Assembly (NCBI GenBank): GCA_034411995.1
Contig: DAOUME010000009.1
Coordinates: 124,001 to 188,000 of the forward strand
Reading direction: 5' to 3'
DNA from: JAUVXJ01 sp034411995
GTDB lineage: Bacteria; Chloroflexota; Anaerolineae; UBA7937; B3-Chlor
Length of the DNA: 64,000 nt
A model generated the notes under the pieces. It was not told the DNA's origin. It saw nothing but the letters and a program-made list of their open reading frames with translations, and made no database searches. Positions 1 to 7,998 of this stretch are shown here, piece by piece (the first letter of the stretch is position 1; the number at the start of each line of letters is the position of its first letter). The position numbers and the translations under genes are program-made.

Positions 1-1152
1 AGCCTCCAGGTCTCGCGTGTCCACGGCCTTCTTCTTGTCAGCCACCTCCAGAAACCGCCCGTACACCTTCTGGAACTGTTCATCGTCCAGGAAGTAGCCC
101 AGCTCCTCCAGCCGATATCGCAGTCCGTGCCGTCCGGAGCGAGCCGACAGGATGATGGCGGACTCGGGCGCGCCCACGTCGCGAGGGTTGATGATCTCAT
201 ACGTGGAGCGCTCCTTCAGCACTCCGTCCTGGTGTATGCCGGAAGAATGGGCAAAGGCGTTCGTCCCTACGATCGCTTTGTTGGGCTGCACGCGGATGCC
301 GGTCAACTGACTGACCAGGCGACTCACCGGATACAAGCGGCGAGTTTCGATTCTAGTGTCCGAGTTGAAGAAATCGCGGCGCGTCCTCAGAGCCATCACC
401 ACCTCCTCCAGAGAGGAGTTACCGGCTCGCTCGCCAATGCCGTTCACGGTGACCTCCACCTGGCGCGCTCCATTCACCACCCCTGCCAGCGTGTTGGCCG
501 TCGCCAGGCCCAGGTCGTTGTGGCAGTGCACGGAGATTACCGCCCGATGGATGTTGCCCACGTTCTCCAGAATGCCCCTGATCAAGGAGCCAAACTCCCC
601 GGGGGTCGTGTAGCCCGTCGTGTCGGGGATATTGACCACAGTGGCTCCAGCGTCGATGACCGCCTCCAGCACCTGGTACAGGTAGCCCCGATCCGCCCGT
701 CCTGCATCCTCGGTGAAGTACTGCACGTCCTCTACGAACCTCTTGGCGTACCTCACCGCATCCACCCCCCACGTCAGGGCCTGTTCCCGGGTGGTGCGCA
801 ACTTGCTGTAGATGTGCACGTCGGAGATACCCAACCCCGTATGGATGCGCGGCCTCGCCGCGCCCTTTAGCGCCTCCGCTGCCGCGTCAATGTCCTCCTG
901 GTTAGCTCGCGTCAGGGCGCAGATCGCACAACCCTTCACCTCCTCCGATACACGCTGAACCGCCTTGAAGTCCCCAGGAGAAGAGATGGGAAAACCAGCC
1001 TCTATCACGTCCACGCCCATCTCCTCCAGAGCGCGAGCAACCTGCACCTTCTCCTCCACGCTGAGGGCAGCTCCCGGCGATTGCTCTCCATCCCGGAGCG
1101 TCGTGTCCAGGACAACCACAGACTCCCTGGCCCTAATGTCACTTTCATCCAT
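1..1152 (-). CDS. leuA: 2-isopropylmalate synthase, 3' end beyond window
   Basis: Condenses acetyl-CoA with 2-oxoisovalerate, the first committed step of leucine synthesis. The first 384 codons are present; the C-terminal part, including the leucine-binding regulatory domain of the family, lies left of base 1. The N-terminal motif LDTTLRDGEQSPG and the metal-site motif HCHNDLG are both readable and typical of the DRE-TIM metallolyase family. The start is the ATG at 1152, about 40 bases after the ilvC stop, so it is the last visible gene of the ilvB-ilvH-ilvC-leuA operon. Citramalate or homocitrate synthase are relatives, but operon context and the motif favour LeuA. Confidence 0.93.
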   Translation of the reverse strand, partial: MDESDIRARESVVVLDTTLRDGEQSPGAALSVEEKVQVARALEEMGVDVIEAGFPISSPGDFKAVQRVSEEVKGCAICALTRANQEDIDAAAEALKGAARPRIHTGLGISDVHIYSKLRTTREQALTWGVDAVRYAKRFVEDVQYFTEDAGRADRGYLYQVLEAVIDAGATVVNIPDTTGYTTPGEFGSLIRGILENVGNIHRAVISVHCHNDLGLATANTLAGVVNGARQVEVTVNGIGERAGNSSLEEVVMALRTRRDFFNSDTRIETRRLYPVSRLVSQLTGIRVQPNKAIVGTNAFAHSSGIHQDGVLKERSTYEIINPRDVGAPESAIILSARSGRHGLRYRLEELGYFLDDEQFQKVYGRFLEVADKKKAVDTRDLEA

Positions 1153-1192
1153 ACCGGCTAGCGTCCTTCCCAGCAACCACAGCGGACCATCG

Positions 1193-2233
1193 TCACGGTC
1201 GCAGGGCCCGCACCTGAGCCCCCGCACGCCACATCTCAGACTCTCGCATTTCGCGCAACTCCTCCTCCAGCTTCTCTCTGTAGGTAGGGGAGCTGTTGGC
1301 TTCGAGCACGATTCGCGTCTCCTCGCCAGAGACCACGCTGCCGTAGAGCTCCTCGAAGACCGGAGCCACGGTCTCCCTGAATCTGTGTCTCCAATCGAGA
1401 GCCCCTCGCTGGGCCGTGGCGCTGGTATTGGCGTACATCCAGTCCATGCCGTTCTCGGCGACCAGTCTGATCAGGCTTTGCGTCAACTCCTCCACCGTTT
1501 CGTTGAAGGCCTCGCTGGGGCTATGCCCGTGGCGGCGGAGCACGTCGTACTGCGCCTCCATCACACCAGCGAGGGCACCCATCAGCACACCTCTTTCCCC
1601 GGTGAGATCGCTGTGCACCTCATTCTCGAAGGTGGTGGGGAAGAGATAGCCGGAGCCAATCGCTATCCCCAAGGCGAGGGTCCGCTCCCGGGCCCCCCCG
1701 GTATAGTCCTGATACACCGCGTAGCTGCCATTGATACCGGTGCCCGCCAGGAAATTGGCCCTTACGCTGGTGCCAGAGCCCTTGGGGGCCACCATGATCA
1801 CGTCCACGAAGTCGGGCGGCACCACTCCCGTCTGGTCGGCGTACACAACCGAGAAGCCGTGAGAGAAGTAGAGCGCATCTCCCTCCTTGAGGTGAGCCAG
1901 GACCGTGGGCCACAACAGCACCTGGGCCGCATCGGAGACCAGATACTGGATGATCGTGCCCTTGTCCACCGCCTCCTCGAAGGAGAAAAGCGTCTTGCCC
2001 GGCTCCCATCCATCTCGCAGGGCTTTCTCCCACGAGCGCTTACGCTCAGGTGATCCGCCCACGATGACCTGGATGCCGTTGTCCCTCATGTCCAGGGCCT
2101 GAGCCGGCCCCTGCACTCCGTAGCCGAGGACGGCCACGACTTCATCTTTGAGGACCTCTCGGGCCATCTTCAGGGGAAACTCCTCTCGAGTCACCACGTC
2201 TTCCACCGTTCCACCAAAATCGATCTTCGTCAT
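1193..2233 (-). CDS. ilvC: Ketol-acid reductoisomerase (NADP+), class I
   Basis: Isomerises and reduces acetolactate or acetohydroxybutyrate to dihydroxy acids in valine and isoleucine synthesis. The 346-residue product has class I length. The Rossmann motif GYGVQGPAQALDMRDNG lies near residue 37; the usual GYGSQGHAHALNLRDSG has Ser and His where this protein has Val and Pro. The metal-binding region with EVHSDLTGERG follows around residue 200. The ATG is preceded by AAGGAGAG at good spacing, and the gene begins 18 bases after the ilvH stop, so it is co-transcribed with ilvBH. Confidence 0.95.
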   Translation of the reverse strand: MTKIDFGGTVEDVVTREEFPLKMAREVLKDEVVAVLGYGVQGPAQALDMRDNGIQVIVGGSPERKRSWEKALRDGWEPGKTLFSFEEAVDKGTIIQYLVSDAAQVLLWPTVLAHLKEGDALYFSHGFSVVYADQTGVVPPDFVDVIMVAPKGSGTSVRANFLAGTGINGSYAVYQDYTGGARERTLALGIAIGSGYLFPTTFENEVHSDLTGERGVLMGALAGVMEAQYDVLRRHGHSPSEAFNETVEELTQSLIRLVAENGMDWMYANTSATAQRGALDWRHRFRETVAPVFEELYGSVVSGEETRIVLEANSSPTYREKLEEELREMRESEMWRAGAQVRALRP

Positions 2234-2251
2234 TGACTCTCTCCTTGCTTC

Positions 2252-2737
2252 TTACTGCGGCTGACCACCGCGCACCATGGCCACTCGCCCACCTCGGACC
2301 ATCTCCACAATCCCGAAGGGTTCGAGGACCTGAACGAGTCCTTCCACCTTGTCTTCAGTTCCCGTGGCTTCGATCATCAGCGAATCCAGGCCCACATCCA
2401 CCACTCTGGCCCGGAAGGTGTCCACGATCTGCATCACTTCCGCGCGCGACCCACCACCAACCCGCACCTTGATCAGAGTCAGGTTCCGCGCCACGAGAGG
2501 GTGATCGGTGACGTCCTCCACGCCTACCACGTTGATGAGCTTGTCCAGGTGCTGAGCTACCTTCCGTGCACTCGCCTGATCGCTGTCCAGCACGATGGTC
2601 ATACGCGAGATGCCCGGTTCCTGAGTCCGACCCACGGTGAGACTCTCGATGTTGAAGGCCCGCCTTCGCAAAAGACCCGCCACACGGGCCAGCACTCCCG
2701 GCTTGTCTTCGACCAGGGCGATGAGGGTGCGACTCAT
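2252..2737 (-). CDS. ilvH: Acetolactate synthase small (regulatory) subunit
   Basis: Regulatory subunit of acetohydroxyacid synthase; the family binds valine through an N-terminal ACT domain and boosts activity of the large subunit. The 161-residue protein opens with the ACT-type sequence TLIALVEDKPGVLARVAGLL and contains RRAFNIESLTVG, both characteristic of IlvH/IlvN. Its ATG overlaps the ilvB stop in an ATGA arrangement, indicating translational coupling. Gene order large-small-KARI-LeuA is the common one. Confidence 0.95.
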   Translation of the reverse strand: MSRTLIALVEDKPGVLARVAGLLRRRAFNIESLTVGRTQEPGISRMTIVLDSDQASARKVAQHLDKLINVVGVEDVTDHPLVARNLTLIKVRVGGGSRAEVMQIVDTFRARVVDVGLDSLMIEATGTEDKVEGLVQVLEPFGIVEMVRGGRVAMVRGGQPQ

Positions 2738-4464
2738 GTTGACTCCTCCAGAGTGCCTGCCAGTTGAACGTGGGGTTCTGGCTGGAGTATCATCTCGTGC
2801 AGGGCCGCGCCCGGCGGCACGATGGGATACACGTTACCATCCTCACCTTCTCGCGCCACCTCGAACTCGATGAGCGCGGGCCCTGGTTCCCTTCGGGCTG
2901 CGGCAATAGCGGCGGAGACGTCGCCCGGATTCGTCACCCGCCTCGCTGGGATACCATACGCCTCCGCCAGTCGAACGAAATCCGGGTTGATCAGGTAGGT
3001 CGATTCGTACCGTCCATCGTAGAACATCTCCTGCCACTGGCGGACCATGCCCAGATAGCTGTTGTTTACCAATGCGATCTTCACCGGCAACCCTTCCTGG
3101 ATCAGCGTACCCAACTCCTGCAACGTCATCTGAAAACCGCCGTCACCGACGATGGCCCACACCTCCTTGCCCGGCTGGGCGATTTGCGCTCCGATGGCCG
3201 CTGGGAGCGCGAAGCCCATGGTTCCCAGCCCCCCTGAGGTGATCAGCGCGTTCGGGCACTCCAGCTCGTAATAGATGGCGGTCCACATCTGATGTTGTCC
3301 GACGTCCGCCACCACGATGGCGCCTCCCTCTGTCTCCTTCCGCAGCGAGTCGATTACGCGTGGCGCCACCAGGCGCCCGTTCTGCGGCCCTGCCAGGATG
3401 TCCCTCGCCCTGCCCTGCCGCCGCCAGACGCCAACCTGCTCCAGCCACCGCTCGTGGCTTGCGGGCCGAACCGCAGCGAGCAGCTCTCCGAGCACGTGGC
3501 GCAGGTCTCCCAGGATCGCCACGTCGGTCGGCACGATCTTGTTCAGCTCCGCCGCGTCCGCATCGACGTGGACCTTGCGGGCCTTCGGAGCGTACTGCTC
3601 GGGCCTCCCGGTAACCCGGTCGTCGAACCTCATCCCCAGGGCCAGGAGGAGGTCCGCCTCCTGTATCGCCTGGTTCGCGCAGGCCGCCCCGTGCATGCCC
3701 ATCATCCCCAGGAACAAGGGGTGCGCATACGGAAAGGCGCCCTTCCCCAGCAAGGTCACGGCGACCACGGCCTCCATTCTCTCGGCCAGTTCCTTCACCA
3801 GATGCGCCGTCTCCGACATCAACACCCCGTGGCCAGCGAGGATCACCGGGCGCTCCGCACTGTTGATCAGTTCGGCGGCCCGGAGTATCTGCTCCCTTTC
3901 GAGGCGGTGCAGGGGCTGATACCCCGGCAAGTGAACCTCACCCTCGGGGGGCGAGAAATCGGTCTCAGCCTGTTGGATATCCTTGGGGAGATCGATCAGC
4001 ACAGGGCCAGGTCTTCCACTGCGGGCGATGTAGAAGGCCTCGTGCATGATGTCGGCCAGGTCACCTACTTCGGTCACCAGGTAGTTGTGCTTGGTGATGG
4101 GCAGAGTGATGCCCGTCACATCCGCTTCCTGGAACGCGTCGGTTCCAATCAGGTGGGTGGCTGTCTGGCCCGTGATGCACACTATGGGGGAAGAGTCCAT
4201 CATCGCCGTGGCGATGCCGGTCACCAGATTGGTGGCCCCGGGTCCGGAAGTCGCCATGGCCACTCCCACGCGTCCAGACGCCCGCGCATACCCGTCGGCG
4301 GCGTGGGCAGCCCCTTGCTCGTGGCGGACGAGGACGTGGCGGATGTTGTACTCCTGAAGACAGTGGTAGGTGTCGATGATTGCGCCTCCCGGCAGGCCAA
4401 AGACGACCTCCACGCCCTCCCGCTGCAGCATCTCCCAGACGATCTGTGCCCCCTTGAGTCTCAT
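2734..4464 (-). CDS. ilvB: Acetolactate synthase large (catalytic) subunit
   Basis: Thiamine-diphosphate enzyme making acetolactate or acetohydroxybutyrate from pyruvate. The 576-residue protein has the N-terminal FGLPGGAI segment with the catalytic glutamate in VRHEQGAAHAADGYAR, the central FAD domain, and the C-terminal ThDP/Mg motif beginning GDGGFQM and ending VNN. I choose the ATG at 4464, with GAAGGACGG upstream, over an in-frame GTG at 4491 that has no ribosome site. It is first in the operon and follows a long leader with attenuator features. Confidence 0.95.
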   Translation of the reverse strand: MRLKGAQIVWEMLQREGVEVVFGLPGGAIIDTYHCLQEYNIRHVLVRHEQGAAHAADGYARASGRVGVAMATSGPGATNLVTGIATAMMDSSPIVCITGQTATHLIGTDAFQEADVTGITLPITKHNYLVTEVGDLADIMHEAFYIARSGRPGPVLIDLPKDIQQAETDFSPPEGEVHLPGYQPLHRLEREQILRAAELINSAERPVILAGHGVLMSETAHLVKELAERMEAVVAVTLLGKGAFPYAHPLFLGMMGMHGAACANQAIQEADLLLALGMRFDDRVTGRPEQYAPKARKVHVDADAAELNKIVPTDVAILGDLRHVLGELLAAVRPASHERWLEQVGVWRRQGRARDILAGPQNGRLVAPRVIDSLRKETEGGAIVVADVGQHQMWTAIYYELECPNALITSGGLGTMGFALPAAIGAQIAQPGKEVWAIVGDGGFQMTLQELGTLIQEGLPVKIALVNNSYLGMVRQWQEMFYDGRYESTYLINPDFVRLAEAYGIPARRVTNPGDVSAAIAAARREPGPALIEFEVAREGEDGNVYPIVPPGAALHEMILQPEPHVQLAGTLEEST

Positions 4465-4505
4465 TGCCCGTCCTTCGTCCCTGTCTTGCACTACTTCGTG
4501 TATAG

Positions 4506-4539
4506 AAAAAGCAGAAGCCGCCCGGCTGGGTGGCTTCTG
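4506..4539 (-). terminator. Intrinsic terminator of second ilv attenuator
   Basis: On the minus strand the arms CAGAAGCC and GGCTTCTG enclose a second CCC/GGG pairing, and five T residues follow after a C. It lies 42 bases upstream of the ilvB start and inside the transcript, so it can only work as a conditional (attenuator) terminator. Its 5' half contains CCCAGCCG (4523-4530), complementary over 8 bases to the segment just after leader peptide 2. Confidence 0.85.
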
Positions 4540-4587
4540 TTTGTCTCTCTCTATGCTCGCTGTCTAATCCGAGTTCATCCTTGCCGT

Positions 4588-4595
4588 CCCAGCCG
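4588..4595 (-). promoter_or_regulatory. Antiterminator arm of attenuator 2
   Basis: The minus-strand octamer CGGCTGGG starts immediately after the TGA of leader peptide 2 and is the exact reverse complement of CCCAGCCG in the 5' half of the terminator at 4506-4539. A ribosome stalled upstream in the Ile/Leu codons would leave it free to pair and break the terminator; a ribosome at the stop codon would cover it. The mechanism is inference; the complementarity is seen directly. Confidence 0.7.
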
Positions 4596-4724
4596 TCAGC
4601 CGCTCCTGCTAAGCAGGAGAATGATCCCGACAATAATGACTAGGCCTAGCAACTGGGGGCTGCTGGCAAGAACCCTCCACTCCAATAGTGTGCTGTGCCT
4701 TGTTATCTTCAGATCTCCGATCAT
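4596..4724 (-). CDS. Putative ilv leader peptide 2 (42 aa, Leu/Val/Ile-rich)
   Basis: A 42-codon frame starting at an ATG with AAGGG upstream and ending at TGA. Its C-terminal half contains LLGLVIIVGIILLL, twelve branched-chain residues in fourteen, directly ahead of the antiterminator arm and terminator. That is the classic layout of ribosome-mediated attenuation for an ILV operon: shortage of charged tRNA for Leu, Val or Ile would stall translation there. A shorter version starting at the in-frame TTG before the run is possible. It resembles no protein family, as expected for a leader peptide. Confidence 0.75.
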   Translation of the reverse strand: MIGDLKITRHSTLLEWRVLASSPQLLGLVIIVGIILLLSRSG

Positions 4725-4780
4725 CCGGGTAAGCCCTTACGAACCTCTATGGCACACAGCGGTGCGGAACCCATAACAGA

Positions 4781-4804
4781 AGAGCCGCCCCGTTGGGCGG
4801 CTCT
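4781..4804 (-). terminator. Hairpin of first ilv attenuator
   Basis: A perfect 10-bp stem AGAGCCGCCC / GGGCGGCTCT with a 4-base loop, followed by a weak T-containing tail (TCTGTTATGG). It lies between leader peptide 1 and leader peptide 2. Because the U-tract is poor it may be a pause site or a weak terminator. The 5' arm plus loop includes the partner of the segment at 4838-4847. Confidence 0.6.
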
Positions 4805-4837
4805 GGTTTGCTCTAACTTGCGGTGAGAACTTCACCT

Positions 4838-4847
4838 GCCCAACGGG
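4838..4847 (-). promoter_or_regulatory. Antiterminator arm of attenuator 1
   Basis: The minus-strand decamer CCCGTTGGGC begins right after the TAA of leader peptide 1 and is perfectly complementary to GCCCAACGGG (4789-4798) inside the hairpin at 4781-4804. The flanking CCATAA and TTATGG could extend the pairing. The position relative to the leader stop codon is the same as in attenuator 2, which supports a duplicated regulatory design. Confidence 0.65.
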
Positions 4848-4925
4848 TTATGGCTCCTCGCCAATAATAAGCACCAGGAGCAAGCTGGACAGGCTGACGA
4901 CACGACTCTCAGGACTTCTAGCCAC
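4848..4925 (-). CDS. Putative ilv leader peptide 1 (25 aa, Leu/Val/Ile-rich)
   Basis: A 25-codon frame from GTG to TAA with ten branched-chain residues in thirteen (VVSLSSLLLVLII), just downstream of the predicted transcription start. A longer version could begin at an in-frame GTG at 4949, nearly leaderless. The frame ends exactly where the antiterminator arm at 4838-4847 begins. I infer a first ribosome-mediated attenuator sensing the same amino acids as the second one. The start codon is uncertain; the codon run and stop position are clear. Confidence 0.65.
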   Translation of the reverse strand: MARSPESRVVSLSSLLLVLIIGEEP

Positions 4926-4959
4926 GGTACTTGAACCTACTCTGTACACGTTTCCTGCC

Positions 4960-4988
4960 AGTATATAGCAAGACAGGACCCTTGTCAA
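4960..4988 (-). promoter_or_regulatory. Sigma-70 promoter of the ilv operon
   Basis: On the minus strand TTGACA (4983-4988) and TATACT (4960-4965) are separated by exactly 17 bases. The expected transcript start near 4953 gives a leader of about 490 nt before ilvB, holding both leader peptides and hairpins. The -35 box is a perfect consensus. Confidence 0.85.
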
Positions 4989-5000
4989 GCACGTGGGCTG

Positions 5001-5016
5001 AACTTCGCCCGAAGTT
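5001..5016. promoter_or_regulatory. 16-bp inverted repeat upstream of ilv promoter
   Basis: AACTTCG-CC-CGAAGTT is a perfect inverted repeat ending about 12 bases upstream of the ilv -35 box and about 70 bases beyond the stop of the methyltransferase gene. It could be an operator or a weak terminator hairpin for the methyltransferase. Its 12-bp core CTTCGCCCGAAG recurs at 6279-6290. Confidence 0.35.
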
Positions 5017-5085
5017 TAAGGTTCCGATCACAAGGCCCGCTGCCGCCAGTGGTCAGGCCGCGCCCGCCCTCGCCGGCACGGCACC

Positions 5086-6093
5086 CTATGAGCGTTTGGT
5101 TGCCTTGATGGGCTGCCTGCTCACGTCCACGACGTCGCTGAACCCGGCGCGCTCGAGCATGTCCTTGTACTCGTGGAAGTCATAGGGCGACCCGCCTTCA
5201 GAGACAGCGAAGTACCACAGCCCAGGGTCGCCTGGATCGGGGTTCTCGCGTCGCATAGCATTGACCACTAGCGTTCCCCTTTCGAGCAGTGCCTCTCGTA
5301 CTTTGCGAAAGAGGAGTGTGTTCTGCTCAGGGCTGAAGAAATGCACGATGTTTCCCAGGTAGATCACGTCATAACGATCGGGTGGGTAAGGCACGCTCCA
5401 CAAGTCGCCCGGAAGCAGCTTAACCTGGCTCTGAATGTTCAGGGCGGCCGCTAACTTGCTCGCTGTCGTCAACATCTGTTCCCAATCGAGCAAGGTGACA
5501 CGGACACCAGGGTGGGCCTGGGCGAGGGCAAAGGACCTGGGGACAGGCCCACAGGCCACGTCCAGAACTTGCAGCCCAGCGCGCGGTTCGATTCCTAGCT
5601 CCTGCCACATCGTATCCCAGTGGCGGAGGTACGTCTCTGGCGAGGCCAAATGGCGAGCATACATGCCCATCCAGATATCGATCAACTCGGCGCTTGTAGC
5701 GCTATCTCCAAGGGGGCGCTTCCCGGTCCGGATCGCCTCCTCCAACTGGCCGTTGCCTTCCCAACCGTAGCTCCACAGCATGTATTCGCCCATGTACGTG
5801 GCCTTGTCGGGCAGAAGGTAGCACTCAGCCTCCGGGACCAGATGGTACCGCTGCCCATCCCTCGCCAGCAGCTTCATGGTGCAGAGGTCGTCGAGCAGCA
5901 GCCGCGTGGCGAGAGGATCCCAATGGCGTGCTGCGGCGATGGCCTCGGCACTGTCTTCCCCGGCCGCCACCTGCGCCCAAACTTGCAGCTCGACCGCCGC
6001 GCGGAAGATCCCCACCTGGTAGATGTGCGCCACTATCTGCTCCAGGATTTCAGGCGCTGGCACAGCAGTGGACTCGCCCCTCTGTGAGCTCAT
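5086..6093 (-). CDS. SAM-dependent O-methyltransferase (family 2-like)
   Basis: A 335-residue protein with an N-terminal winged-helix dimerisation region (about 15-95) and a C-terminal Rossmann methyltransferase domain. Motif I reads VLDVACGP near residues 176-183, followed by an acidic residue in LLDWEQ and a GNIVHFFSPEQ segment typical of the acetylserotonin/hydroxyneurosporene O-methyltransferase group. The ATG at 6093 has GGAGGA nine bases upstream, so the longer frame to 6144 is not used. The substrate cannot be read; neighbours give no pathway clue. It is transcribed toward the ilv promoter region. Confidence 0.8.
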   Translation of the reverse strand: MSSQRGESTAVPAPEILEQIVAHIYQVGIFRAAVELQVWAQVAAGEDSAEAIAAARHWDPLATRLLLDDLCTMKLLARDGQRYHLVPEAECYLLPDKATYMGEYMLWSYGWEGNGQLEEAIRTGKRPLGDSATSAELIDIWMGMYARHLASPETYLRHWDTMWQELGIEPRAGLQVLDVACGPVPRSFALAQAHPGVRVTLLDWEQMLTTASKLAAALNIQSQVKLLPGDLWSVPYPPDRYDVIYLGNIVHFFSPEQNTLLFRKVREALLERGTLVVNAMRRENPDPGDPGLWYFAVSEGGSPYDFHEYKDMLERAGFSDVVDVSRQPIKATKRS

Positions 6094-6425
6094 CTTTGGC
6101 TCCTCCAGTCGTCGAAGTGCTCTTGGCCGCTGCGCGGTCACCACCCATCAGCGATTTCCCCCAGCTCGTCCACGTCTGGCTGCTTGGCCCCAGGGCGGCC
6201 CGACTGACCATTACGCCCAAGCCTACCTCTGATTCTGACACGATTGAGCGGGGAAGAATCCCACAAGTCTCTTCGCTACTTCGCCCGAAGGCCATGGAAC
6301 GATCTCGGCTACCACGTGCCTCCTGATGCTCTTCGGACACAAGCGCCCATCTATCCTCCCCTCGGGACTGCGCATTACTCCACTCTGTAAACAAGGGGTC
6401 CGGCGAGGTCACCTGGCCCTGATGG
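6094..6425. other. Intergenic region with one palindrome copy
   Basis: 332 bases without a gene I can support. It holds CTTCGCCCGAAG at 6279-6290, the same 12-bp palindrome as near 5003-5014, so both sides of the methyltransferase gene carry it. No convincing -35/-10 pair, tRNA or terminator was seen. Small frames here lack ribosome sites and family resemblance. Confidence 0.4.
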
Positions 6426-7334
6426 TCAAATCCTCAAGGTTGTCCCCACGGCGCCCAACACAAACTGCTCGGGCATCTCCGCCGCGAACCGGCTCGTGGC
6501 CTCGAAGCCAGTGCAGTGGCAGGGCATGACCAAGTGCGGGCCCAGCGCCTTCAGCTCTCCGATAGTGCGGCTCACCACGTGCTCCTCAGTCCCCTGGAGA
6601 TGGAAGCCCCCCAGCACAGCCCATACCCTGTCCACGCCACTGATCTCCCTGGCATACAGAACCGTATTGACAATCCCAGCGTGGACGCAGCCGGAGACCA
6701 CCACCAGGCCCTTTCCCTTCACGTTGATCACCATCGACTGGTCATCCAGTATGGCGTCCCTCACCAGCTCGCTCCCCTTGCGGCAGAGGGCGTTGCTCGG
6801 CCCCTTCTCGAAGTCGGTCTGTCGGGGGACAGGCCCTGTAGCCACACAACCAGGAGCCAGTTCGTAAGGCTCTGCCAGGCTCACGATCTCCGCGCCCGCC
6901 TCCTCCCAGGACTGGCGGTCCTGCTGATACGGACCGTCCCTGGTGCCGTCAGAGAGCAGACGCCACCGCTCCAGGAAGGCATCGGGGTGCACCACTACCG
7001 GCGTCCGCTTCCGGGTCATCCGCAGGAACAGCTCCAGGGCGCCCGTGTGATCCGGGTGGCCGTGACTGATCACCACCTGATCCACGGCCCTGGGGTCGAT
7101 GCCCAACCGAGAGAGATTGTGGGGCAAAGCCACCGCCGTGAACCCCGCATCCAGCAATATCGCTGGACCCGCCGCCCCCAGTTGGAGGTGCGCAGACAAT
7201 CCGTGCTCCGCCAGCAACGGCTCCTTGACGTTTGCGTACCTCTCGATGCCAGGACGCGACGCCAGTAGAGTATTGGCATAGTTGTCCACCAGGATCGTGA
7301 TCGTTACCTCGGCAACCTCGGTGAGCTTCACCAT
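6426..7334 (-). CDS. MBL-fold metallohydrolase, RFAP-synthase-like
   Basis: A 302-residue metallo-beta-lactamase-fold protein. The metal-binding signature SHGHPDHTG lies at about residues 90-98, with further ligands in SGCVHAG and the C-terminal PCHCTG. The sequence with NYANTLLASRPG near the N-terminus and the long HLQLG-LLDAGF lead-in resembles the archaeal/bacterial group often named 7,8-dihydropterin-6-yl-methyl-4-(ribofuranosyl)aminobenzene phosphate synthase, a name that may not describe the real reaction. The start is taken at the ATG at 7334, with GGAGGAG directly upstream, rather than a GTG five codons earlier. Confidence 0.8.
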   Translation of the reverse strand: MVKLTEVAEVTITILVDNYANTLLASRPGIERYANVKEPLLAEHGLSAHLQLGAAGPAILLDAGFTAVALPHNLSRLGIDPRAVDQVVISHGHPDHTGALELFLRMTRKRTPVVVHPDAFLERWRLLSDGTRDGPYQQDRQSWEEAGAEIVSLAEPYELAPGCVATGPVPRQTDFEKGPSNALCRKGSELVRDAILDDQSMVINVKGKGLVVVSGCVHAGIVNTVLYAREISGVDRVWAVLGGFHLQGTEEHVVSRTIGELKALGPHLVMPCHCTGFEATSRFAAEMPEQFVLGAVGTTLRI

Positions 7335-7408
7335 CTCCTCCTCCGTCACAGTCGTACGGTAGCCTGCCCCAGCAGCTCCGGCGTATGCACGTCCTCGTAT
7401 TCGACTCC

Positions 7409-7774
7409 TCAGACCTCCACCTGGTACAGGCCTGGACCCAGCCCGTTTATGTCTGCCTCCACATCGTACTCACAGACGCACCTGCACATCTCCCCCACGT
7501 TCCGCTCCACGACTCTGATCGTGTTCCCGTCTTGCTCCATGCTCAGTGAGAGCTCAGCGCAGCAAACGTACGACAGCCTGTGGCCCACGTGGATGGCCTC
7601 TCCTCGAACTACGATCTGAAGCCCGTCACCGGCGGCTGCCCGCGACGTCTCTTGCTCCTCTTGGCATCCACCCACGGTGTAGACCAGTTCGGGGCTGGTC
7701 GATGCCGAGGTTCCACAGGCCACGGCCAGCACGCACAGCAGCGCGCACAGCGTGACCCCTCTCACCGCGCACAT
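7409..7774 (-). CDS. Cys-rich secreted lipoprotein, unknown function
   Basis: A 121-residue protein with a lipoprotein signal: hydrophobic stretch, then lipobox LAVAC with the lipidated Cys at residue 20. The mature part carries several cysteines, including VCC and a CRCVC cluster near the C-terminus, suggesting disulfides or metal binding outside the membrane. The ATG at 7774 follows GGAGGG at five bases; the longer frame to 8005 would run into the divergent promoter and is rejected. I do not recognise the family. Confidence 0.7.
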   Translation of the reverse strand: MCAVRGVTLCALLCVLAVACGTSASTSPELVYTVGGCQEEQETSRAAAGDGLQIVVRGEAIHVGHRLSYVCCAELSLSMEQDGNTIRVVERNVGEMCRCVCEYDVEADINGLGPGLYQVEV

Positions 7775-7910
7775 AAACACCCTCCGCTCCCGCGCTCTGC
7801 TCACCACCACGAGTCGCCTAACCGAGGGACATCGTACCACTCCCCACTCTGTTGCCGCAAGAGGCCCAGGCGGAGGGTGGGAAGAACGGGATGGGGGGTG
7901 CCACCGACCA

Positions 7911-7939
7911 TTGACCTCTCCTCTGGGCCTGACTATAAT
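7911..7939 (+). promoter_or_regulatory. Promoter of the two-component operon
   Basis: TTGACC (7911-7916) and a perfect TATAAT (7934-7939) with a 17-base spacer, 60 bases before the response-regulator ATG. It is divergent from the lipoprotein gene. Confidence 0.85.
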
Positions 7940-7998
7940 CCTGGCGGACTGAGTATCAACAGGTCGGACCTCTCTCCAGAATACGAGGCGGATTAGCG

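Noticed and set aside
3292..4776. 494-codon open frame on the plus strand
   Set aside because: It is antisense to ilvB and its leader; composition is that of a shadow frame in GC-rich DNA, with no family resemblance.
4540..4960. T-box riboswitch in the ilv leader
   Set aside because: No AGGGTGGnACCGCG-type antiterminator motif or specifier stem was found; leader-peptide attenuation explains the region better.
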